Shown one piece after another: positions 1 to 9,844 of a stretch of 64,000 nt of DNA. How positions within the stretch are numbered: the first letter of the stretch is position 1; each line of letters begins with the position of its first letter. A program made the position numbers and the translations under genes. The stretch spans positions 19,436,632 through 19,500,631 of the forward strand of contig NC_041021.1 in assembly GCF_004193775.1 (NCBI RefSeq), written 5' to 3'. Under the pieces are notes generated by a model. The model had not been told where the DNA came from, ran no database searches, and saw only the letters and a program-made list of their open reading frames with translations. Source of the DNA: Glycine soja (taxonomy: Eukaryota > Streptophyta > Magnoliopsida > Fabales > Fabaceae).

Positions 1-2567
1 TTCAAAACCCTCCACTGAGATATCGTGTGCTACATGGGCATCGTTGAGGACCTTTATCAACAGCGCACGATGAGGCTCGGAGTTTATAAGCAGTTCAAGC
101 AAAGAGATCCTTGCTGGAGTTTTATTCAGTTGCTCGATTACCTTAAACTCGCTTTGTTGGATGAGGCGAAGGAACTCATGAGTCTCTTCCAAAGTCACCA
201 TCTTTCCTTGAAGACCCTCTTTCTTTTCAGCCCCTTTTACCACCGGAGGATCCACTTCTTTTGAGGGGGTGGCTACGTCTGTGGACTCTTGGACCATGGG
301 CGCTTTCCCCTTGAAGGGCAATTCTGCCGAGTGAGGGGGAGCGAACACCTGGCCACTGCGGGTTACGCCACTGAGGCCGGTGATGTTGGTCACCTTGGCT
401 GACAGGGAGTCAACTTCGGTTGCAACTCTTTCTCCAAATGCGGGAGGGGTATACTTCCACGGGACAACCTTATTGCTTTGATATGCAAACAGCGTTGGCT
501 TGGGTGCTGTCCGGGGGTATATGGGCGTGGAGCCGGTCCCTTTCCTAGTAAAACATATTACTAGGGCTTTGGGGGTTGGGGGAACCTTCTTTTCTTCTGA
601 CTGCATGCAAATCTGTGGTTCTTCCCTCCCTCCTTTGGACACTTCAAGCTGCCCCCAGTCCATGAGCCGCTGAAGCAATTCTTCCACCACGGGACAGGTT
701 TCCATGTCGTGTGACTCCCCGAGGTGAAACAAACATTCGTCCCTTTCGTCTCCGCCCCGGGAGACCATGCATGCCGCTTGCAGCGATTGGTAGATGAAGC
801 GTCTAGAAGTAGCCACCTCTTCAAATCTCTTGGCCCGCGATGGCCCATCCTCTTCGATGGTGTTTACACTAGCCCCTCCATGACTGGCTAGTGGGTTGGT
901 TTTAACATTGGGGCCCTCCTCTTGGAATGATAGCCAGCCGACATTAATTAGGTGCTGCACCTTATACTTGAACGGGATGCAGGAGTCAATGTTGTGTCTG
1001 GGAGCTCCACTATGGTATGCACACTTGGCATCCGAGTTGTACCACTTGGGGTATGGTGGCTGGAAGACCTTCCCGGGTATGGCCACCACCAAATGATTCT
1101 CCAATAATGAAGGCCACAACTCGGAGTATGCCATGGGAATAGGAGAGAAATCATCTTTCGGGGGTGGGTGCCGTGCATTATTATAGCTCGCGCCAGGAGC
1201 TGTATTATTGACTGGCCGGGGAGTGGCTGGAGCTGTGTGTTGGCCTGGCATTCTTTCTACTGCGGGTGGTCCTTTCACTTGAGTTAGGAGGGAACCCCCA
1301 GCTCGGATTGAAAAGTTTGGGGGGTTGGGCTGGTATGAGCTTTGGATATTTTGGGGTGCTTTCATCCATGTTGGGGCGGTGGTGACCGCGTGGGTATCTC
1401 CTTCCTTTTTCCTCGCGCCCACCACTGGGGCTCTTCTGTTGTTGTTGGGGGCCACGTTGGAGGCATATTCGAACTTGCCTTTTCTTAGTCTGGATTCAAT
1501 TCTTTCTCCGGCAAAGACGAGATCCGCAAAGTTAGCTGGCATATATCCTATCAGCTTTTCATAGTAAACGTGGGCAACGTATCTACCATAATTGTGATCA
1601 TCTCCCTCTCCGTCATGGGCGGGACGACTTGGGCTGCGAGATCTCTCCACCTTTGGGCATATTCTTTAATGGAATCATGCTCTCGCTTGGTCATACTTTG
1701 AAGCTGGTTCCGATCGGGAGCCATATCCGTATTGTATTGGTACTGCCTAATGAAGGCAGTTGCCAAGTCTTTCCATGGCCGGATCTGAGAAGCTTTCAGA
1801 TTGGTATACCATGCCACTGCTACTCTGGCCAAGCTGTCTTGAAAGAAATGCACCAACAGCTTTTCATCCGCAAAATACGCCCCCATCTTTTGGCAATACA
1901 TCCGAAGATGCCCTTTTGGACATGTCGTCCCTTTGTACTTATCAAAATCCGGTACTTTGAACTTGGGAGGGATGACGATGTCAGGTACCAGACATAGGTC
2001 CGCTAAATCTGAGAACGGGTAATTGCCGAGGCCTTCTACCGCTCTTAGCCTCTCTTCAAGTGAATTAATCTTTCCCTTATCCTCTGCGAAGGGAACGGAT
2101 TCTTTTACGGGTGCGGGTGAAGACGGGACATGGCGGACTATGTTTGGTTGGGGTAATTCATGGGGGGCCGGATCTTTGAGGGGAAGCAAAGGGCCTAGAT
2201 GGGTATCTCCTTCATCATCTTCTTGCAGGGGATAGTCGGCATAAGGTGGGAGTTTCCCCTCGAAGGTAGGGGCTTGGCTCAAATCTTCCGGAGTGGCACG
2301 GGGAGTGAAGTTCGGAGGCAAGCCATAAGGGTAAGCTTGCGGATTATACCTCCGACCGAACACCGTCGTGTTTCTATCTCGGCCCAAGTTTATTGCAGGC
2401 TGTAGCACCGGTTCCGCTTCCCTAGCTGCATTGGAGGCGGTCACCGTGGCATTATCCTCTATAGTTTTCTGGAGTTTTAGCATGGCCTCCGTGATAGAAG
2501 CCATTTGATCTTTTAAGGCTGATAGGTCGGCCTTCATCTGTTCTTGCACGCCCTCTTCATTATCCAT
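1..2567 (-). pseudogene. Ogre gag-protease ORF with one frameshift
   Basis: This encodes the capsid protein of an Ogre retrotransposon and the region leading into its protease. The first 338 codons (2567-1551) begin with MDNEEGVQEQMKADLSALKD, a predicted coiled coil, then a proline-rich stretch, then the gag core with motifs such as VPDFDKYKGTTCPKGHLRMY and VAWYTNLKASQIRPW. The frame stops at 1551. A second frame is open without stops from about 1562 to position 1 and continues the same protein (EKLIGYMPANFADLVFAGER follows), so a one-base deletion near 1561-1566 breaks the gene. The downstream part has two zinc-knuckle-like motifs (979-1023 and 694-735) with histidine in the second cysteine position. 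The end of the visible frame (SLLELLINSEPHRALLIKVL) is typical of the segment before an Ogre protease. The protease active site lies outside the window. Confidence 0.85.
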
Positions 2568-2804
2568 TTTTCTGGATCGAGTGTTATAGGGGTGCCTTTG
2601 CGCTTTCTTAGTTATAGTGAATTCCCTAAAGAAACAAACAACGGTGAGTATGCCACCAAAACATGAATATGCAAATGAATGATCAGAGCACTTGGATCCA
2701 CCTCAAGGTTTTTTAGATAACGTGATGAGTTCAGAACTTCTCGTTTTATAAAAAGAACAAAGCTTTCATCTAGCCAAGATTATACAAAAGTGTTACAACA
2801 GAAC

Positions 2805-4673
2805 CTAATAGTTTCTAATTATACGGGCCATCAAATCTATCATGTGTTGACAGTAATTGATTAGCCCGTGAATTTCCTCGGGGGCTGTACACACTTCGGC
2901 GATGGCTTTTGCTTTGGCTAGTAGTCGTGGGAGGTCTTGACTTCCATTCAAGGTCAAGGCGAACCTATCCATCCACATAGTCGCTTCTTGATGCAATGCA
3001 TCAATCACCCTCCCTCTTGCTTCCTTTTCGGCGTACACTTGTGAGAAATCCTCTACTAGCTTTTGTTCATGGGTCACAGATTGGTTTAACTCTTCCTTGT
3101 ACTGCCCTATGATAGCTAGCATGCTTTGCTCCGTGGCTTCCAAGTGTTGAGCCAAACTCCTCTTGGATCTTGCGCAAGCAGCTAACTCTTCCTTTAAGAT
3201 CATGCCATGCACCCGCGACTCGTCTCTTTCCTCTCTTCGGAGCTCGAGCTCATTGTTGCTACCCCACAAAGCTCCTCGGAATTTATCTCGGCCATGTTCC
3301 TCCTTGCGGGCCCTTTTGGTTTCTTGTTCAAGGGCTCTTGCCATGGCCGCGTTTTCCTCTCGTAACTCGGTGCACTCTTTCCGGATGTTTGTAGCGGATG
3401 ACTTGAACTTTTCTTTGGCGAGTCTTGCCTTCCCTAGCTCTAATTTTAGAGCTTGGACTTCTTCATCTTCCTCTGGAGATTCGAAGTTCTCCTCATTGAT
3501 AACTTTCAACTTGGAGAGCCAATCTAACCCTCGCATATGAACTCTTAGCCATCCATGATAACCACCGATGACGCCATTACGGATGCCCCTAAGCTCTTTG
3601 TCTTTCCTCAACGGACTTCTCCATGCCTTGTGGACTCTTTGTATAACCTTGAGACTTTGCACGCCGAAATCTCTCACAAGGAAAGGCGAGAGACTCTCTT
3701 TTGTTGGCGCTCCCCTCATGGGGTACCCTAGCTGTCTTATGGCAAGTGCGGGATTATAGTTAATACAACCCCTCGTCCCTATCAACGGAACATTAGGGTA
3801 GTCCCCACACGAGAAAAGAACTCCCTCCTTTCCTTTCTTCCATCGAGGAAACCAATTGATTGCGCTGCCTCCTATCCCAGCCAAGTGTTGGTCCCAATCG
3901 ACTCTTCTTTTTTCGACGCACGAGCGATAAATTTGAAGCGGACACGGGTGTCTTATGTCTTGTTGGAATAGGTGCAAAACCAACCACACACAGAGAGTGG
4001 GTAAGAAACAGACAATCTGTGCGTTGTTCTTCTCGCACCTTCGGTCAAAGGTATCAAATAAGTCTGCCAAGATAGCCACCACTGGACTCTCCTTGCTATG
4101 GTGATATGCAAGGAAAGCATCAATTGCGGCTAAGTCCACCAAACCGTCCATGTTCGGAAAGAGGACAACCCCAAAAATCAGCAAAGCTAGTATATCCACA
4201 AACGGGACCCACTTCTTTTGGCTTGCCATATCCCTTGCCTTGCCTTCCAAGTATTTCCGCGGCAGGCCCACTACGCCGTTCCGAGTTTGCTTCATGCGAT
4301 CCAACTCTTTTGCCGAATCTCCGACCACAGCTGCAATCTTACTCAAGGAGGGAAGAAACCCGGAGAAAAGGTACGGTTTTCTTCCCCCAAGAGGGCATCC
4401 TAATATCTCCTCAAACTCTTCAACAGTCGGTACCATTTGGAAGTCCCCAAACGTGAAGCATCTCAACGGCTGGTCATAGTATTGGACGAGGGATACAACA
4501 GCTTCCGTAAATACCTCCGCTGCGGTCAAATCTAGAATCTTTTGGTACACTTTGCAGAAGGCTTGCCTTTGGAGAGGTCCCATCAATCGTCCCAATTCCT
4601 TGAGGCTGGTGACATCAAGACCCTTAACCTTGACTTGATAAAATCTTTTTCCGTTTTGATTTGTCCCCATCAT
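2805..4673 (-). CDS. Ogre ORF1 protein, DUF7745-like with C-terminal coiled coil
   Basis: This intact 622-codon ORF lies between the 5' LTR and gag, the position of the Ogre-specific ORF1 of unknown function. Residues 1-390 form a globular, tryptophan-rich region. Phrases such as CLPTLCVWLVLHLFQQDIRH and GGSAINWFPRWKKGKEGVLF resemble the family annotated DUF7745 in legume genomes, which is distantly related to plant mobile domain proteins (from memory). Residues about 395-560 are highly charged, rich in Glu, Lys and Arg with heptad-like spacing, and predict a long coiled coil. The start MMGTNQNGKRFYQVKVKG is chosen because upstream sequence is A-rich leader. The stop is 238 bp before the gag ATG, so gag may be reached by splicing or separate initiation. 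No membrane segment or catalytic motif is visible. Function unknown. Confidence 0.8.
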   Translation of the reverse strand: MMGTNQNGKRFYQVKVKGLDVTSLKELGRLMGPLQRQAFCKVYQKILDLTAAEVFTEAVVSLVQYYDQPLRCFTFGDFQMVPTVEEFEEILGCPLGGRKPYLFSGFLPSLSKIAAVVGDSAKELDRMKQTRNGVVGLPRKYLEGKARDMASQKKWVPFVDILALLIFGVVLFPNMDGLVDLAAIDAFLAYHHSKESPVVAILADLFDTFDRRCEKNNAQIVCFLPTLCVWLVLHLFQQDIRHPCPLQIYRSCVEKRRVDWDQHLAGIGGSAINWFPRWKKGKEGVLFSCGDYPNVPLIGTRGCINYNPALAIRQLGYPMRGAPTKESLSPFLVRDFGVQSLKVIQRVHKAWRSPLRKDKELRGIRNGVIGGYHGWLRVHMRGLDWLSKLKVINEENFESPEEDEEVQALKLELGKARLAKEKFKSSATNIRKECTELREENAAMARALEQETKRARKEEHGRDKFRGALWGSNNELELRREERDESRVHGMILKEELAACARSKRSLAQHLEATEQSMLAIIGQYKEELNQSVTHEQKLVEDFSQVYAEKEARGRVIDALHQEATMWMDRFALTLNGSQDLPRLLAKAKAIAEVCTAPEEIHGLINYCQHMIDLMARIIRNY

Positions 4674-5361
4674 TTACCTAAAAAAGGGGTGGATCAAGAC
4701 TCCGATATGAATGATGCAATGCGTATGCATGAAACGGAAAGAAAACAGAACAAAGGGGTAATTTACATATACGAGACCGCAAAGATCCATCTTTTTAATG
4801 CTACGTTTTAGGCATCCTGGCGCCTCAACGTAAGTATTAAAAAGCGGTGCATTACTCTAAAGAAACAAAATATCACTAGCAAAACTACATTTTATGTGCT
4901 ACTTGCAGAGAAATGCATGAGAACAAATGGCGCAAAGCGTGTTTGCTCTATGCCCCTATTTGGGAACCTATAGGATGATATCTAGGGGTCTCTAATAGCT
5001 ACTTCCCACGATTCATAACTCACACGGCTGTTTTCTAGAGGTATCATCACTCAAGATAATAATATTGTGGCGGTATGGAATACCAGCGACAACACATTAT
5101 AAAGAGAGAAAGCTCTAGACGAGGTTTCACTATTATCAAGCAAGTCGGAGACCTAGCATGATGATAGATTCACCTCCACTCCTTAGATTCCCATGAACCC
5201 AGGTATAGGACCCCTTTTTTTACTCAAACCCGTGGGTGCTTAGAATGCAGTGTAAAAAATGTGAAATAGACAACAGTTATTTACATTTTACACAGTTCAA
5301 CAAATGCACACACAAAGTTTCACAATTCCACAATTCCTTAAAATAGGCCTAACTCACAAAA
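4674..5361 (-). other. Ogre 1 untranslated leader
   Basis: About 690 bp between primer binding site and ORF1 hold no credible coding sequence. The stretch is A-rich in the element's sense. A related leader sequence (around 4940-4960) abuts the LTR directly in the second Ogre copy at 56410-56424, showing that the second copy lost about 430 bp of leader. Confidence 0.6.
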
Positions 5362-5381
5362 AGTCCCTAGTGGAGTCGCCA
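5362..5381 (-). promoter_or_regulatory. primer binding site (tRNA-primed reverse transcription)
   Basis: Two bases inside the 5' LTR boundary at 5384 the minus strand reads TGGCGACTCCACTAGGGACT. It starts with TGG, complementary to a tRNA 3' CCA end, as expected for a minus-strand DNA primer site. Ogre elements are reported to use tRNA-Arg; I could not align the tRNA here, so the tRNA identity is inference. Confidence 0.7.
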
Positions 5382-5383
5382 AC

Positions 5384-7011
5384 TGTCGCAACATGCCCTT
5401 TTGCGGGCGTGCGAGGCGAGGCTCACGGGTGCGATTTCCAAAGGAGGAAAGATGCGCGGAGTCGCCACCAACGTTTATTGTGGAAAACGTCGAAAAAACC
5501 GAAGGAAACCGGTCAAAACGAAAATTCTAAGTTCGGGAGTTGTATTTACATTTGAGGAAGGTATTAGCACCTCTCACGTTTGTCTCAAAGGACAACAACC
5601 TATTTTTTAGAATTGTGAAATTGTGTTATCTTACCTTTTATTTCTTTTTTATTTTTGAGGTCGACAAAAGCGGGGCTTTTGCTCCTACGTACCCTCCATC
5701 GAAGAGGAAATCAGACCTACGTAGTTCTTTCTTAAGGGTGAATCACGCGATTTCTTTTTACTTGAAATGTGATCATTTAAAGGTGTTGGACCTTAAAAAT
5801 GATCCATTTACTTGGTGAGAAAGACTGAGATAATAAACTTTCAAATCCTTTTTTAGTGATTTTTTGTGGACGAGCTTGACTTGGCAGGTTGATTTTAGTC
5901 TTAGTTTCACTTTAGTCATTAGTCAATTCAATTAAGAATGAGAAATCCCAAAGAGAAAACGTTCGATTGATTTTTTCGCTTTATTTTACTAAAAGGTATT
6001 TTTTTATTATTATATTATTATTTTACCTCTTTTTTTGATTTCCAACGTGGTTACGGCACGACCAAACGGTCAGAATTCATTTTAACAGAAATTAACAGAT
6101 ATTACAAATCAAATGATCGGTGGAAATTTATTTTATTTTTTGATTAGGCGAGAAATGACTTAAATAAATGACTGAAGCACGTCAAAAGGGGGTACGGAAA
6201 GTAAATGAAAATGAGAATAAAAGTACATGAAACAAATGGGTACCACCACGGGTACATAGAATGAATTGGAAAGCTCGGTTTGGGGTACTTACCAGTTGAA
6301 GACCGAAGAAAACGAAGAACGAACGATGAATGTCGAAGAACGGTTGAAAATCTTCGCGTAATTACCCACGGAAACGTTATGGAAGTGCCTCGGCTTGGAT
6401 TTTCTTCACGGAAACAATTTTCCTCAGCAATTTCAAGAGAATACGAGGTGCCAAGAAGGCTGAACCCCTTCCATCTTCATTCCTCCCCCTATTTATAGCA
6501 AAATAGGGGAGGAGCTTGCCACCCAGCTCGCCCAGGCGAGCTCAGCTCACCCAGGCGAGCCAGGTTGCTTCCTCCAGAAGCAACCTCCTTCTGAAGGAAG
6601 AATCTGGAAGGCTCAAGTGGGCTTGGTTTCTATTTACACCCCTTTTTTTTACTAAATACACCCCCTTTACTTTTTTTGGTGATTCTTTTTCCGTAACGTT
6701 ACGAAACTTTAAGAATTTCATAACGATGCTTATTTTCTTTCCGTAAGGTTACGGAACCTTACGGATCATGTATTTACTCTTTTTTAGCTTTCGAAGAAGT
6801 TACGGAAACTCACAGATTGCGTGACAATACTTTTTTGGTTTCCGTCGCATTACGGAATTTCACGGATTGCGTAACCACGCTTCCTTTTGATTTCCGACGC
6901 GTCTCAGGACTTCAAATATTGTGCAACAAAGGGTGCCAAGTATCTCGAAGCGGCCAATCAAAGGTTGCATCCCATCAAGCAATAGTCTCCGGACGAAATT
7001 AGGGTATGACA
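5384..7011 (-). repeat. 5' LTR of Ogre element 1
   Basis: In element sense this 1628-bp LTR starts TGTCATACCCTAATTTCG at 7011 and ends GTTGCGACA at 5384. The same ends bound the LTRs at 56425-57731 and 59026-61190. Inside are a TATA box, GAAGAACG-type repeats near 6300-6350, palindromes based on CTCGCCCAGGCGAG near 6525-6563, degenerate repeats of TTACGGAA at 6680-6890, and hairpins listed in the findings. The 3' LTR is outside the window, so the insertion cannot be dated. Confidence 0.85.
6489..6498 (-). promoter_or_regulatory. putative LTR TATA box (Ogre 1)
   Basis: CTATAAATAG on the minus strand, in a consistent place in the Ogre LTRs: an identical box lies at 60460-60469 in the third copy and a changed version at 57403-57412 in the second. 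It probably directs transcription of the element leftwards. Confidence 0.55.
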
Positions 7012-7642
7012 ATTGGTAGTACCAATTAGTTCCTCTAAGTCATCATTTGCTATGCAGTTCCATACCTGCACAGCCTCTGGATCCCTCTCGTTCGGGTGTG
7101 ATTTGATCGAGGTGTTACATACCCCCAACTTCTACGTAGTTCATCCTCGAACCACACCGTATTGGGAGAGAGGTCTGCTCTGATACCCTTTGTAACATCC
7201 CTGATTTTTACTTCTCAGTAGCTCTCACACTATTGCACTTCATGCGATGGCACTTCACTCAACATCCTTGTTGGTCAAAATATTCCCCCACTCAGAACCC
7301 TGTGTAGGTAGCCCTTTCTGAAACCTAAAAAATCAACTTTGTTTGCTTCCATGATCAATGACTGATCCCAAAAACCAACACGAGACTTTTTTCTAGCATG
7401 TTTTGTCCTCACTCACATGCTTCCCAATAAAATTCCCAGAAGGTCACCCATTCCATAACTACTGCAAGCCAAACATGCTTAACTATAGAGTTCTTGTGTA
7501 ATATGTTACTGAAAAGTAGATTCATCTTGTTTGTATAGGTAGTACCAATTAATTCCTTTAAGTCATCCTCATCTATACAGTCCTATACCTGCATAGCCTC
7601 TAGATCCCTCTCATTCTGGTGTGATTTGATTGGGGTGTTACA
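7012..7642 (-). mobile_element. TRIM-like miniature LTR retrotransposon, split by Ogre 1
   Basis: A 452-bp LTR (7191-7642) begins TGTAACACCCC and ends GGGATGTTACA in minus sense. It is followed by GGGTATCAGAGC (7177-7188), close to the initiator-tRNA-Met primer site TGGTATCAGAGC. After only 71 bp of interior (7120-7190) comes the start of a second LTR (7119 down to 7012), preceded in element sense by the purine-rich GTTGGGGGTA. The second LTR is cut at 7012 where the Ogre element begins. There is no coding capacity, so mobilisation would depend on enzymes from another element. LTRs are longer than in typical TRIMs, so this could also be an extreme deletion derivative of a larger element. Confidence 0.7.
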
Positions 7643-8594
7643 GAATGAGGATAATACTTTCATCCTTTGTTCACGTGATAGCTTGTTGGTACCTTTTATT
7701 TTGTTCCCTTTGAGTAGTGCATTGCCACTCCAAACTTAAAACTTTTCCCAATTCCTAGACCTACGTTCTCCTATCCTTTAAGTTAAGGGTAGTAGAAAAT
7801 ATAGAAAATATAAGTTTCAAGGCTAGGGAATTAGAAAAGAATACCTCAATTAAGCTCAAAGTAAAGTGCAAGTGATAAACAATGTAGGGTAGGCTTTTTG
7901 GATCTTGGCTAAACATGCAAACATGGCCTTTATCATTTCAATGCATACAATTGCAATTAATCTATAAGAGATTCAGTTAAAGTCTACTGAGAGTGAAATA
8001 AGAGTGTCTTTCAATATATATTTGGATCACTATAAGGATCACTCACTCACCGGGAATGGTCTACAAGTTGCTTTATTTGCTTTCAATTTTTCATGCCAAA
8101 CTCATTACACATCTCAATCAAGTAAAATCAATGGTTTCACTTTTAGCATTTGAGTTCAACCACACAAAGAATTATTTAAGCGCACAAATTTGTTTTATTT
8201 TATGGTGGGTTTGCAAGAAAAGGGTGATGCTTCTTAATCAATTATGTTTCCTTATCTTCCTAATAATAAACATATTCCCAAACTACCACACATATACTAA
8301 ACAACTAAACTAATATACTGAAATTAACAAAAAGTAAAAGAGAGGGGTAGAGAAGGCTTCACTTAGGGCTGAAGAGCCCTCAACATCTCTTATCCATTGC
8401 AGCCTCGCTACCTCTCTGGACAACGAGTATGTGGTCCTCCAAATGAGCTGGTCGTTAATAAGGCTACACATGATGAGAAAAACCCAAAAATGCAAGTTAA
8501 TTCTATGCTACTAAGTGATAATTTTTTTAACTCCAAAATTAAAGTCAAATACTATCCTAAATGAATGTAATGTAAAAAGTAAAAGTTAGAAAGC
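7643..8594. other. no gene recognised
   Basis: About 950 bp of AT-rich sequence with only short, non-convincing ORFs on both strands. It is probably retroelement-derived flank; nothing in it is recognisable to me. Confidence 0.4.
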
Positions 8595-9844
8595 TAGGTT
8601 GCCACGCAAGGATGCGTTAACTCATTGGCAAGTGCACCAATTTGTCTCAAGTAGTAAAGTACTTGGAAGTATGAGTGTCGAATCCACACGAACTTTGTTT
8701 GTAATTGAGTTGATGTATACCCAATTTGCAAGTAGGAGATAAGGAATTGCAATAGAGATAAGAAGGAAGTTGAAATTAAAAGACAAGAACAAGAAAATAA
8801 ACAAGATTAAATTCAAATGATAACTTCAAAAATTAATGTTTTTCTCTATTTAATGCTTTCCCAATTTCCACCAACATCTACTACGACACTCAACCCCGAT
8901 CCCTCATGATGAAGAGCCTAATTTATCTATTCTCTCTCCCAAATTCCTTTGCAAAGATAGAATACTAAATTGCATGAAGTATGAAGATGTATGCAGAGGC
9001 AAAACAAAGTCACTTTATCCTTAACAATGAGTTGTTTAGGTTCCCTTTCCCAGTTCTTCAGAAATTACCATTTCCCAATGTATAACCCGTAAAACAAATG
9101 CATAGATGATCAGACCATACAATAAAAATAAAGAGCAGAAAAGAGACAATAGAAAAAAAAATTGCATTTATTAGATAGTAAAAGATGTTACATTACATGG
9201 GTGTTGGCTGCTAGGCTCCCAACAAAGGGGGTTTAGCCTCTCGTGGCCATGAGAGGCTTTTACACTTTTATGGCTAATGTGAATGGAGGAAGAAAAGGGA
9301 TGGATAGAGGAAGATGGGAGAATGGCTAAAGAGAGAGGGTTTCCATATGAGAGATGCTTAAGCTTTGGGTGTATTCAATAAACAGCTCTAAGTCTCAGTG
9401 TGTTGTTTTTACTTTGCTTCCTACTCCTTTTATAGGCCTAAGGTAGCTTAAAATTCACGCGACCTTTCACCAAACGGGCCTTCTGGGCTTAGCGTGTATG
9501 ACGGTGATCATGCACTTAGCGTGGGATTCGTGCTAAGCACGTCTTTGGACATTCTCGTAGGCCTTTTTTGAGCTAAGCGTGAGCTTGCCGCTAAGCGAGG
9601 AGATGCGTTGGGCTTGTCTTGTGTGCTAAGTAAGCTGTCCCAATCTTCTAATTTTTTCTTCAAGTTTTTGCATCAATTTTCCTCCAAAGCACTTGAAATT
9701 TTATTTTTTTTGAATCCTGTTGGTAAAAAATTTCAATGATATTAAATTCCTCATTATTTCATTAACAAAACATTAAAGTGGAGGAATTCTAATCATTTTT
9801 AGCCAAAATTGACTATTAATTAAACTCAAATTCCACAGTTATCA
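8595..9844 (-). repeat. 3' LTR of Athila-type element (one boundary approximate)
   Basis: In minus sense the LTR appears to begin TGATAACTGTGGAATTTG at 9844, directly after integrase-coding sequence, and to run to about 8595. The start is supported by the abrupt end of coding similarity. The end is uncertain because no second LTR is present for comparison. It contains the phrase 'ggcaagtgcaccaatttg' (8627-8644), which I associate with soybean Athila-like LTRs. No purine tract precedes it, so plus-strand priming would be lost. Confidence 0.55.

Larger units (their letters stand above)
1..7011 (-). mobile_element. Ogre-like Ty3/gypsy retrotransposon 1, 5' part (truncated by window edge)
   Basis: The element reads leftwards: 5' LTR (7011 to 5384), primer binding site, leader, an extra ORF1 (4673-2805), then gag-protease (2567 to the window edge). 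An additional ORF upstream of gag is the hallmark of the Ogre lineage (Tat clade of Ty3/gypsy). Reverse transcriptase, integrase and the 3' LTR lie beyond position 1. Its LTR outer end abuts a truncated LTR of a miniature element at 7012, so the Ogre inserted into that element. ORF1 is intact and gag-pro has a single frameshift, so the copy is not very old. Lineage is inferred from gene order and protein features; no database was searched. Confidence 0.85.

Noticed and set aside
3163..3540. 125-codon plus-strand ORF and others at 1629-1997 and 4106-4456
   Set aside because: Antisense shadows of Ogre ORF1 and gag.
8056..8816. ORFs of 60-85 codons on both strands
   Set aside because: AT-rich, hydrophobic chance frames in intergenic and LTR sequence with no similarity to known proteins.
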